NCBI GenBank assembly: GCA_964017235.1
Contig: OZ024927.1
Span: 50,845,293-50,909,292 of the forward strand
Length of the DNA stretch: 64,000 bases
DNA from: Sabellastarte sp. h YS-2021
Taxonomy: Eukaryota > Annelida > Polychaeta > Sabellida > Sabellidae
Reading direction: 5' to 3'
Shown: in pieces, positions 10,601-19,383 of the stretch
Layout of the letters: the number at the start of each line of letters is the position of its first letter
How positions within the stretch are numbered: the stretch's first letter is position 1
Made by a program: the position numbers and the translations under genes
Notes under the pieces: model-generated
What the model saw: only the letters and a program-made list of their open reading frames with translations
What the model was told of the DNA's origin: nothing
Database searches by the model: none

Positions 10601-11383
10601 AAGCCTACCAACCAAAAAAATGAAAAACATGATCTCTAGAAGTACCAGCTTCGCTTAAGAATATTTATGAATTGATACATGACTTAATCAGCTACTTCAT
10701 CCCTTCTTTTACCTCATTGCCTACTTCTAACTGTACCAATACTTTACTTAGTATTTGGTTGCATACTACTTTACACTACTTTGTTATTTTTTTACCAGAC
10801 CAATCCACATTACACAATAACTACTTTATGCTCAATGTATTTATACTACCCTACCACTTACCATAGAATTACCAATCTTTTGTACTTTCTGTAGAAACAG
10901 ACAATCCTTAAACTCTGTCCACCTCAAACTGACTATTACTTTTGTATTTGACCGCTTCCCTCACATACCTGCTCTCTATCTCTTTATGTGTGCTGACATC
11001 ATCCTTCTATTTGTTACTTCTTTTTGCTATATACCTATTAATACATCTATACTTTTACATTGAATAGGGGGCCACGGTGGCATAGTGGTAACATACTCAC
11101 CTCCCACCTCTGGCATCAGAGTTTAAATCCTGTGACATAAAACACTAAATAAATTTACACTGAAATGACTTTTACACACTACCACTATTCCATCGACATC
11201 ATCCTCCCCTGTGTCCTCAGTATTCACTTCCTTCTGTTTCTTGTTCTCACGCTGTATGAGGGCTGACATTCTCCTTCTACTAGTCTGGTCCAAACTGGCC
11301 TGAATGTCGGCCAGTGTCATGTGACGACCTCGCCTGAACTTGAACTCGATCTCTTCATCGCTTGTAATGTCATCGTCCTCCAT
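1558..11383 (-). CDS. gene A: LRRC74-like leucine-rich-repeat protein (11 coding exons, 3' end unresolved)
   Basis: The exons, in transcript order, are 11383-11183, 9049-8888, 8244-8127, 7172-6982, 5904-5797, 5140-5047, 4749-4700, 4190-4109, 3293-3208, 2407-2213 and 1653-1558. All junctions are GT-AG with matching phases and give 461 codons. The first three exons are charged and low in complexity. The fourth carries the family cap (VYKSICKSLHVTPSSYFLKQ, then LRHHLLGDKGSKALAVALV). The rest are ribonuclease-inhibitor-type LRRs such as LEDNDVRSEGTKHIAEML, LNLSWNHLRRRGAVAIAECL and LDISWNGFYLDGCRALSKSL. An in-frame stop lies upstream of the ATG, although TTTCAG just before it could be an acceptor of a 5' UTR intron. 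LRR proteins of this kind are scaffolds; no enzymatic function is visible. Family membership is well supported. Orthology to LRRC74A or LRRC74B is not decided: lack of EF-hands suggests B, but the 3' end may be incomplete. Confidence 0.8.
2213..2407 (-). CDS. gene A exon 10 (two LRRs)
   Basis: This 195-bp, phase 0 exon has acceptor AATCTGCAG and donor GTAAGA. It encodes TNISITHLDISWNGFYLDG... and LETLNLNCNRIDFECLMELL. It equals the 3' part of the 281-bp exon 8 of gene B. Confidence 0.85.
3208..3293 (-). CDS. gene A exon 9 (LRR)
   Basis: This 86-bp exon starts in phase 1 and ends in phase 0, with donor GTGAGT. It encodes IEILNLSWNHLRRRGAVAI and ECLS. It equals the 5' part of gene B exon 8. 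Confidence 0.85.
3588..3895 (-). mobile_element. tRNA-derived SINE, family B, copy 2
   Basis: On the minus strand the element begins with TGGCCTAGTGGATAATG (A-box-like), followed about 35 bases later by GGGTTCAATCCC (a good B box). The body matches the copy at 303-600. It lies in the gene A intron between exons 8 and 9, in the sense orientation. Confidence 0.65.
4109..4190 (-). CDS. gene A exon 8 (LRR)
   Basis: This 82-bp exon runs from phase 0 to phase 1, with donor GTGAGT. It encodes ENTIIKDLNLSHNTFREKGG and AILAHAL. The equivalent exon in gene B is also 82 bp. Confidence 0.85.
4700..4749 (-). CDS. gene A exon 7 (short LRR exon)
   Basis: This 50-bp exon starts in phase 1 and ends in phase 0. 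It encodes NNLDENDTMALADLIE and completes the LRR begun as IVELDLTG. It is matched by a 50-bp exon in gene B. Confidence 0.8.
5047..5140 (-). CDS. gene A exon 6 (LRR)
   Basis: This 94-bp exon runs from phase 0 to phase 1, with donor GGTAATG. It encodes ILIHNSIGSSGLSRLCQVL and NIVELDLT. Confidence 0.85.
5797..5904 (-). CDS. gene A exon 5 (LRR)
   Basis: This 108-bp, phase 0 exon encodes DNLNVVKLHLEDNDVRSEGT and ends NNTLTQL. It is a single LRR matched by a 108-bp exon in gene B. Confidence 0.85.
6982..7172 (-). CDS. gene A exon 4 (family cap and first LRR)
   Basis: This 191-bp exon starts in phase 1 and ends in phase 0. It encodes EDTPRYYEEERIHPSVVVYK and ends LGDKGSKALAVALV. The cap is the most family-specific part, and the matching exon of gene B is also 191 bp. 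Confidence 0.85.
7633..7885 (+). repeat. fragment of a widespread interspersed repeat (CTC-GCCAAGGAGG type)
   Basis: It starts CTCAGCCAAGGAGGTATTAT, continues with TTTGTATGTTTATTAGCAGG, GGATCACTGTCTGGAT and ends GCAGAGATATGTGCTCTCC. From memory this order of blocks recurs in many marine animal genomes. The class is not clear to me. It lies in the gene A intron between exons 3 and 4. Confidence 0.5.
8127..8244 (-). CDS. gene A exon 3
   Basis: This 118-bp exon runs from phase 0 to phase 1, with donor GTAAGT. It encodes IGQSSGSESEAEHTDRTYLV and ends FDPSEDYDFD. The acidic linker joins exon 4 through a split Cys codon. Confidence 0.8.
8888..9049 (-). CDS. gene A exon 2
   Basis: This 162-bp, phase 0 exon has acceptor TATTCACAG and donor GTAAGT. 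It encodes a basic stretch starting KKARPKSAGVLKNQS and ending VKLKRKKRVT. No domain is recognised. Confidence 0.75.
10222..10248 (+). repeat. poly-C run, 27 bases
   Basis: This is an uninterrupted run of cytosines in intron 1 of gene A. Such runs are often length-variable or assembly-affected. Confidence 0.9.
10508..10592 (-). pseudogene. 5S rRNA-derived sequence (pseudogene or 5S-type SINE head)
   Basis: The minus strand reads ATCACGGAAGTTAAGCAGC, a short variable stretch, then GTTAGTACTTGGATGGGTGA. These align with the central part of metazoan 5S rRNA, including the internal promoter regions (box A around GAAGCTAAGC, box C around GTACTTGGATGGG). The 5' part is shortened, and the 3' strand of the terminal stem is not recognisable, so it cannot be a functional 5S gene. 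It could be the head of a 5S-derived SINE, because unassigned sequence follows it on the minus strand. Confidence 0.75.
11064..11160 (+). mobile_element. tRNA-derived SINE, family A, head-and-tail fragment
   Basis: It reads GGCCACGGTGGCATAGTGG then TCACCTCCCACCTCTGG, GTTTAAATCCTG and a TAAATAAAT tail. The head resembles the family A copies near 18.2 kb and 54.2 kb. It ends about 20 bases inside intron 1 of gene A, close to the exon 1 donor and antisense to the gene. Confidence 0.55.
11183..11383 (-). CDS. gene A exon 1 (start codon)
   Basis: This exon of 201 bp (67 codons) begins MEDDDITSDEEIEFKFRRGR and ends in an acidic run EDTGEDDVDGIVV. The donor GTAGTG keeps phase 0. A GTAAAA a few bases on is an alternative donor but would break phase with exon 2. 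Confidence 0.7.
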
Positions 11384-12925
11384 CCTGAAACCACTGATGA
11401 TGGTTGTTTCTACTCTGTAGTATAATTAGAACCATCATATATAAGTCAAATTTAAATACACCTGTTAAACTAGTTTTAAGATCCCAAAGTAAGAAATGCT
11501 ATTTTTCTAAAGGCATTAGTGGAGGTTGGCCATATCTAGAAACATTTTGTGTATGTTGTACAGTTCTTTTGATTGTACTTTAATTTATCCAGTTAGTGAT
11601 GTGGAATTTGTTACAGCCCAGAAATTATTGACTGCAATTCATGGATACAATCCTTCATATCATGTCGATTCAGCCACTCTTTTGTTTGGTAAAATATTGA
11701 GTGTTCCAAATTTCCAATAGATCTGCAAGTTATAGAATTATTATTGTATTGTTTCTTTGAAAACATATTAATGTTGTCAAAATAAAGATTAATAAGATGG
11801 AAAATGAGTTTGTTGCATATAGTAATATGAATGCCAAGATAAATTTCATAAATAACCTGCAAAATCTAACAAGGATAACTGGAAAAAAACGTCAGGACAC
11901 ACTATTGAAACATGAAAAAAACAGATATCAGTATTAGAGTAAGTTATGAATGCAAATAGTTTAATTTTATATTCTGTTTGATCAATAGATGTCTTAATTT
12001 GTATACCCAAATGATTATGGAAACAGAATAAAAAACCCATAATTATATTCACAATAATTTAGTCATATCACTTTTGAAGGAATAAATTGTGTATAGATTA
12101 GTTCTTAACTCAACACAATTGTGAAAAAATACATCATTTACTGGAGATTTAAAATGTGGTTGTGCTAATCTGTTACATTTGTGACATGAATGTGCATTTA
12201 TTCATGCATAGGAACAAGTAATCAAGCCCTGGATTATGTTTTTATTCCTGATGTCAAAGGATTTAATTAAAGAAATAAAAACACTGTCATAATGGTGACA
12301 TGGGCAAAATATACTCTATGGGAAGCATGTTGAATGGGATATATAACAGATAATTGACAAGATCTGTATATAAGCTGTTGCTTTATTAACTTCTAAGCAC
12401 CTAATTAATCAGTGCTTAACAGTTATAAACTGCTGGAAGATCTTCTACTTTAGACACTACCATTCGAAGAACCTGGTTTAACACAGATTAAATATTGTAA
12501 ATCTCAGTGAATTAGAAATTCATGAATTTTGTCTTTTCATTGATGTCAATGCGGAAATAGACCCAGGCACACTTTGAGGCTAGCAAATATTCTTAGTCCA
12601 AATCTGTGAAGATGTATTGGACACGTCTGGGTTTTTTTCAATGTTGATAAACCCAAAATTGCAAGAGATCATTAATTAAATTACACAATCACATAAAGTG
12701 TGTAAGCAAGAAGTATTTTTAAAGCACTGAAATTGATGTAACCATCCTCTAAGGCGCTGATGTCCAAAAAGGGATAGTCCAGTTCCAGAAAGATGTCAGT
12801 GTCCATGTTAGTGTCCGATAGGGGAAATAGGTTAGGGTGGAGGATAGGCTAATCTGAGTAGGTAAGTCTTCAAGTGTTTTCTAAATACAGTGATACTTTT
12901 AGATTGCCCTGTGTGAGATTGTTAG
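11384..12925. other. intergenic, upstream of gene A
   Basis: No exon or repeat of the listed families is recognised. No TATA-like element at a convincing distance from the gene A start is evident. Confidence 0.35.
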
Positions 12926-13831
12926 GCCCCAACTCACAATCGGGAACATCTCGAGATTGTCCTTGCACAAACTCAAGATCTTGAGTTCAGGCAAACATCT
13001 CGAGATTGTGCAGAACATCTCGAGATGGTGCTGCCCAAACTTAAGATAATGTATTTTGAATTATCATTAGCTCTAAACATGGTTGTATTTAGAAAAACCC
13101 ACAAATGTGGCTTCCAAATATAATCTGGCAAAGGATTACAATGGTATTGAATATAAACTTCTTTGATTATCTCATCAAAGGAATTTGTTTGTGTAAAGTG
13201 TTGTCTGAACTTTTTCTCAGATTCCTAATTGCACTTCTATAATTGTTGGTGTGTTGTCAGGTATTTCCCTTGAGTATGATTACTAATTGCACTTTATAGC
13301 ACTGAATCCTCCTATCAACAGGTTTATGGAATATAATGGATATTAACACTTGATGATGTTTTAAGGTAGCAATTAAAAAACGGTTATTGAGATAAAGTCA
13401 TCTATAAATGTTTAATGGTTAAAATCGATGACTTTTTAGTTCTTCCTTACAATTTTTCTAAGATATGTCTAAAACCCAGATTCACAGAAATAAATCACAT
13501 TTCACGTAAACATGGATATATATATATATCTGTTTGATTCCTTGTAGTTAAAAAACATCACCAAAGAACTCATCATAATGAAAGAAAATTGCAATTATAA
13601 ATGAAAAGGACTACCTGACTTAGCACACACAATATTGACTAGTCACTAAAATGAGCCAATCAGTTATTAGTAGTTTCAATTAATTAGCAAATCACAGCCT
13701 TAGGTAAACATCTTAAGTTTGTGCAGCCCAATCTCGAGATGGGACTCCCATCTCGAGATGTTTGCCTCAACTCAAGATCTTGAGTTTGTGCAAGGACAAT
13801 CTTGAGATGTTCCCTATCGCGAGTTGGTGCT
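12926..13831. mobile_element. non-autonomous TIR element rich in CTCGAG palindromes
   Basis: The left end (CCAACTCACAATCGGGAACA, then TTGTCCTTGCACAAACTCAA) is repeated in inverted form at the right end. The terminal inverted repeats are about 120 bases long (12,926-13,045 and 13,708-13,831). Inside them the palindromes ATCTCGAGAT, CATCTCGAGATG and CTCAAGATCTTGAG recur several times. There is no coding capacity in the roughly 660-bp centre. It is a MITE or foldback-like DNA element of unknown superfamily, with no sure target duplication. Confidence 0.75.
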
Positions 13832-14164
13832 CAAAAAGATCACTCAACTTAATTAAGGAGGACAGATATGGGGGTTCGCCAACATTTATTATTTGGTAAA
13901 AAGTAGGTTGTATTTGAACAGTATACAGTACTGAATGGGAAGCTAGTGTAGTTTGTGTAGGAACAATTTCACATGACTTAATTTGTGTTTATTATTGTTA
14001 ATTTATGTTGGCCAGTCAGTTTGTATGTTTGTTTGTTTGTTGTATGTTTGTTAGCACGTTCTAGGCCACAATTTTAAAGCTAGGTTTCTCATTTTTTTCC
14101 CTATAATATTGCCAGGTGTCCGAATAGTGAAGGACCGAATTTCGACAAAATCGGTAGCATTTTA

Positions 14165-14815
14165 ACATAGCTATGACTATTTTAGCTACTGTGAGTAAAT
14201 GACTTATAACTCTGAAACTATTGCATTTAGAGTGTTTCTGTAAAATATGTTGTTCAGGTAGTTTATCTTTAGCCATAAGATGGTGCCTTGTTTGGAGCTC
14301 TGTTGCATTAGCTAAGTGAGTAATAGCTATTTTCTGATTTGTAGCACAATTTAAAATGAGAATATGTCATATTTCTTTGAAAGTATCACACATAGTGACT
14401 TTCTTTCAACACATAATTTACTATGTTGGGGTAAGTTATGACATCATGAAGTTGCAGACCCTGTAGCTCAATCCATAGCTGAGCAAGAGCTACTTTCAAG
14501 ATCTCATTGTAGGGTAAATCACTTGTAACTTTAAAACTATTGCATTTAGAGTATTTTGTTGAAATATGTTATTCAGCTACTTTTAGATCAGCTATGACAT
14601 AATAAAATTGCAGCCCTGTAGCTCATTTCATAGCTGAGTAATAGCTACTTTGAGGTTCTCACTGTTGAGTAAATCACTTTTAACTTTAAAAGTACTATAT
14701 TGCATTTAGAGTAATTTGTTGAAATATGTTATTCACCTACTTTTAGGTCAGTTGTAACATAGTAAAATTCCAGAGCTGAAGGTCATTTCATAGCTGAGCA
14801 ATAGCTACTCTGAGT
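14165..14815. repeat. diverged tandem repeat, about 160-bp unit, four copies
   Basis: Blocks such as TTGCATTTAGAGT, GAAATATGTTATTCA and TCATAGCTGAGCAATAGCTA recur at roughly 160-base spacing. The last two units are the most alike. The array adjoins the 3' side of the LINE fragment that follows. Confidence 0.7.
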
Positions 14816-15215
14816 AGGCCAAATTTGGACCCAATGCAAAAGATGTGTAGTTGGAATCTTGTAATGCAGCAAGTTATCAGTGGACTGCAGTAAAATTTCG
14901 AAGTTACCACTCACTCGCGGCCTGAGTGCTCGTTTAGTTTGCACACAGTGCAACAGAATTAAGGCATTTTGAACTCTTTGAAGTCTTCCAATATATGCCT
15001 TTTTTCTGTGATAGACCAGTGAATAACAATAGTCCAGGCGACTGCTTATCAAAGCAGTTACCACTTTCACAGCTATTTCATGGGTTAGATACCTGCAGAC
15101 CATCCATAGTTCTTAGAGGTGGTAGTAACTTATACAACATAAATTGGCCACATGTTTTGCAATGAGTTGTCAGCACCCAGGATAACACCATGGTACAAAT
15201 TTAGTGATCAATCGT
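14783..15215 (-). mobile_element. LINE fragment: C-terminal part of a non-LTR reverse transcriptase
   Basis: The minus strand encodes CRYLTHEIAVKVVTALISSR, LDYCYSLVYHRKKAYIGRLQ and RVQNALILLHCVQ, the typical thumb-region sequence of CR1/Jockey-type LINEs (SRLDYCNSLL...LQRVQNAAARL). Just upstream, GVILGADNSLQNM corresponds to the LGVILDS block, interrupted by stops. Only the 3' end of the element remains; it is a 5'-truncated, decayed copy. Confidence 0.8.
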
Positions 15216-16279
15216 ATGGATCTAGTGACAGGAGCCAGAAGGTTAAGACCCATTTTAAAATGAGTTTATATCAGGGAGTGTGAACAAATAAGTATGATCC
15301 CTTCATTAGCAACAGTTGTCCACTATGACCAAGGATATAAACTGCTGTGAAAGCAAGATGATATTATTACAATAGGATATTAACAGTTTTAATATAATTT
15401 TGACAAAAGCAGAAATTAAGCTTCTGTAGTTTTATAAATGTTCAGATGCAGACACAACAACTTCTCACTTACCTTAAATATCAACTGTATTATTCCTTGC
15501 AGGGCTATTTTTTTATTATGAACATGTAATTAAATTGCTAATGTTATCCATAGAAGTCTAAAATGATAAAAGTTTCCAGAAGTTTAGACATCTAATTATA
15601 ACAAATGCAACAGATATATCTGAGCTATGATCAGTAATAGTTATTCATAAGTTCCTTTCTTTCCTTGTAGAATATTTCTATCTAAATTACATAAATTTAT
15701 AGCTTGCAGTGAATGTATTGATATTTTACAAACTGAAAAGTGTACTTGACATTAACCCTCAGATCAACAGAATGCTTCACCAGATAAGGTATTGTTGGAA
15801 GTAGTTGTATTAAATCCACAAGAGATTATCATTCTGGCCTGATTTAACGTGAAGCAATACTACATATGACAGGGATTATCTCAGTAGATAAAAACATTAG
15901 GTAAACAACAGTGACACTGTAAACTTTATTCATATGTTCAATGTATCAGTGTCAGAATGCTTTAAAGTAAGAGAAAAAATGATGCTCTAAAGTTAAGAGG
16001 GGTTTTGAAAATATTTAACATATTTGTTGAAGGTTGACTAGTTTAATAAATTTGACAGCTTCTTTTCTGAGAACACATTAAATGCCACTTATAATTGTAA
16101 CAAACATGACATGTCAATATTAAAATCTAGATCATTTGTCTAATTTGTCTGTTGTCTTAACCCATTTATCAATAAAGGTTATCAAGTGCGGTGAAATAGA
16201 TTTATTACAACTCTGTTAAGTAGAATTCACTTTTATGTAGAATACATCATCTCTTTAGGAATTGTTTTCTGTAGACATT
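15216..16279. other. intergenic, no recognised feature
   Basis: AT-rich sequence with no exon, TIR or SINE box that I can support. Confidence 0.35.
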
Positions 16280-16490
16280 TAGAGTAAGAAATTAAAAAAT
16301 TAATCACATATCTGAAATTCGCCACATATGCAAATACTAATACAGTTAATGAATTGAGGTGAGATTCGTTGAAATTATAGTAAATTAAGGCTTTATGAAC
16401 TGAAAAATAGGAAATTAAAGACAAAACATCATTTTTTTCAGACAGTTAACTAAGGTTTTAGAGGTGGCAAATTTTAGATTCCTTACTCTA
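16280..16490. mobile_element. MITE family M1, copy 1
   Basis: The ends are TAGAGTAAGAAATTA and the inverted form AGATTCCTTACTCTA. Shared internal blocks include CTGAAATTCGCCACATATGC, TTGAGGTGAGATTCGTTGA and AAGACAAAACATCATTTTT. Copies 2 and 3 lie at 42.9 and 55.4 kb. The element is 211 bp and has no coding capacity. Confidence 0.75.
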
Positions 16491-17238
16491 CTATTATTTC
16501 AACTGTCTGGATAGGAAAAGTTTTCTTCAGTCATTTAAGATTTGACTTTATAATACTGACGTCAACTGTGAGAATGCTAATGGAGCAACTGCACAATTTT
16601 ATACTAACTCCCAAAATAGTTCCAAGAGAGCCAGAAGCTGTTCTGTTAACTTGTAAAATGGTAGATTTGCTTAACCTTACCAGGCATGTTATCTTATATT
16701 TAAAGGAAGTGATAACTTTGCATGAAACGAAAATGTTAGTAAAACAGTCTTGAATCTTTTGCCAAATCTTAAATGTAAATAAAACCGAAATTTCCAGTCA
16801 TTACAGACAAAAACACATTGAACCTGTAAGGTTGAGCACTATTTTGGGTCACCTATTTGCACTACAGCTATTTATTTCTGGCACTGACTTGCCTTAGGGA
16901 GATTTCACACAAACTGACATAATCCACAAACTGCTAATCCCCGTTCAATAATCTTAAAATAAGTCTGTAAAAAATAATTGTTTTCCAGTTTAAAAGACAA
17001 TATTATATTAGCCAAATTGTTTGTGGTTGGAAAGAAGTAAGCTATTTATTTAGTCTGAATAAAAATTGATCAATTGTTGCTTGTACAATTGGTCTAAACA
17101 CTTTTATCCCTATTTCATGGTGTCACCTCAGAAGTGATATAACTTGTTTTTCTCTATAACAGAAGAGGAATTTAATGAATATAAAAGTTTTTATTTTTGG
17201 TTTAAAATCCCTTGATAAAATTAAATATTTAGATATCT

Positions 17239-17462
17239 GGACCTGTATTCACAAAGATTCTTAGAATTTTTCGTAGAATTACACTTAAATCTAAGAAAAA
17301 TTCTTTGCTAAGAATTGTCTTATTCTTAGAATAAAAACCTATTTACAAAAAAAACCTTAGCTAAGAATAATTCTAAGAATTGAAGTAAAAATAAATGTGT
17401 GCACAGGTTAGACTAAGTGTAATTCAAAGAAAAATTCTAAAAATCTTTGTGAATACAGGCCC
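17239..17462. mobile_element. MITE family M2 with GGNCCTGTATTCACAAAG ends
   Basis: The left end GGACCTGTATTCACAAAGAT and the right end ATCTTTGTGAATACAGGCC are inverted repeats. The inside is made of repeated TTCTTAGAATTTTTC / AAATTCTAAGAAT blocks. It is 224 bp with no coding capacity. Confidence 0.75.
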
Positions 17463-17537
17463 AAAAGTGACTTTCTGTATTTGGATGGAATTCTGGTGTC
17501 GAGAAAAGAGTTTTGTGCATATAGCAATTTCATATTC

Positions 17538-17721
17538 TTAGAAAAATTCTATGAATAAAAGCCATTCTTAGAAAAATTCTAAGAATAAGTATGATTCTAA
17601 GAATAAGAATCTTCGTGAATAGGAAAATTCTTATAATTTTTCTCAGAAAAATGACAATTCTAAGAAAAATTGTAAGAATCAGACTAATTCTAAGAATAAG
17701 AATCTTTGTGAATACAGGCCC
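17538..17721. mobile_element. MITE family M2, partial second copy
   Basis: It carries many AGAAAAATTCTAAGAATAAG blocks and a right end AATCTTTGTGAATACAGGCC identical to copy 1. The left end is missing or too decayed to see. Confidence 0.6.
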
Positions 17722-17928
17722 TGAACTTCAGATAATCAAGGTTATTTCATCCCAAAAGCCGGTGTTCCAGCATTATATGAGTCACAAAGTGTTCAAAGAG
17801 GTGTGTATGTATGTGTTTTCGTATCTCTGCCCAGGCCTTCTGTTTGGCACCAAGTTATGCTTAAAAAAACCTTTAAAATAGATCAATATTTGAGGAACAG
17901 AAAAATACTGTTGTACCAGGTTAACCAC

Positions 17929-18390
17929 TTATTTATGTATTTAGTGTTTTACATTATTAGTTATATTGTGATGGGTAGTTGGAAGCAAAGAAGAGGAAAC
18001 CAGTACTACATGCTTTATTTATTTATATATTTGGGTTTTAACATCGCTTTCAACACTGTATAGGTCATATCATGATGGGTAGATTTATGGGTAAAGGAAA
18101 CCAGTACAGTTTGTCAAGGTGCTGTACTGTAAACTGCCAACCATTGATAAGCAACTACTAAACTTTCCTAAATAGGTTTCAGTGTCGCAGCCCTCAGAGG
18201 TCGGAGATAAGTGTTTACCATTGCACCACCATGGTCCCCAGAAAAAAAAGTACAAACAGTTGGTCAAGGTTCTGTACTATGAACTGCCGACCAGTGGCAA
18301 GCGACTACCAACTTTCCCACATGAGGTCAGGCCACTCTGATCTCATAGGTGTGAGGCAAGTGTGTCACTACTGTGCCACTGAGGCCCCCC
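17929..18390 (-). mobile_element. family A SINE inserted into another family A SINE
   Basis: The inner copy spans about 18,010-18,241. Its head on the minus strand is GGGGACCATGGTGGTGCAAT, its tail ATAACCTATACAGTG-like, ending in AAATAAATAAA. The outer copy has its head at 18,253-18,389 (GGCCTCAGTGGCACAGTAG, then GTGGGAAAGTTGGTAGTCGC) and its tail at 17,929-18,008 (GTACTGGTTTCCTCTTC). The break falls within a TGTACT stretch repeated on both sides, which fits a short target duplication. Confidence 0.65.
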
Positions 18391-19383
18391 ACCAGGATAA
18401 CTAGATAACAGGTTAAATATCAGTGGGAAAAGACTTCTGGGACCTGACATTCTTAACTATGTTCCAGTATCGCAAGATCTTCCCAACTTTGCCAACAATG
18501 TCTTGCCAAGCATTATTTTATTTGTCTTGCGACTTTTATGTTAGTCATAAAGGTTAACAGAGCATAATCCTGGAAATTGTAAAAAACATTCATCATGTTT
18601 AAAAATCTCCAGTACGCAGAACTGACCTTTTCAGTCATAAGGTAATTACAACTAATATTTTGGCACGTTTCTTCAACACTCCTCTGTAAAATTGGCTACC
18701 AGTGATCTTAAATTGTAGGAAATTACTGTTCAAAGTGGTAGTGGCATAGTGTTATGAGAGATCTTTATGAATCATAGCAGTAGGGCATAGCTTTAAAGGT
18801 CAATCTCTTCAGGCGTATGCCCAGTCTTTAGTCTGGACAAATCAGGTAGTTTGTCAGTTTTCCTAATCTCCTTTATGGGGCTGTTCCATTTCTAGGAGTC
18901 TGGTTCGTGAAAGATTTACCATTTGAGGTAATACAAAATGCATGATCGAGGGTATAGTTTATAGTAGGTTTAAGATGGGTTTAAGATGTATTCCCGATGC
19001 ATAAGATATTTTCCTCGATAGCTTTCCAGTTGACATTTCCTCAAAATCTCTTCCGATAGGTCTGCAATATTTTCTCAATCCATCCGATTGGTTTAAGAGT
19101 CTCTTAAGATAAAACATATAGGTTTATGATTGCTATAAGATGGAAATGATTGCTTCATGACTGTAACATAAGTTTGAGATTGCGGTAAGATAAAAAAGAT
19201 GACGGTATGATGGGTTTAAGATGATAAGAATCTAATATGTTCAATAAACATGTTAATATTTTCATAAACCATTAGGAGTTGCATTTCAGTTAGTTAAGGT
19301 TTTGTGTAAACTAATGGGATTTTATAGCTCATCATTTTGGTCTTTAAAATAATTGATGTGTTTTTTGGTGATGCATAATAATT
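18391..19383. other. intergenic, no recognised feature
   Basis: Several TTTAAGAT and ATAAGAT blocks recur at 18,960-19,230 without a clear period. No exon or terminal repeat is supported. Confidence 0.35.

Noticed and set aside
13500-13535. TATATATATA run as a promoter
   Set aside because: It lies inside the non-coding TIR element with no coding start in reach.
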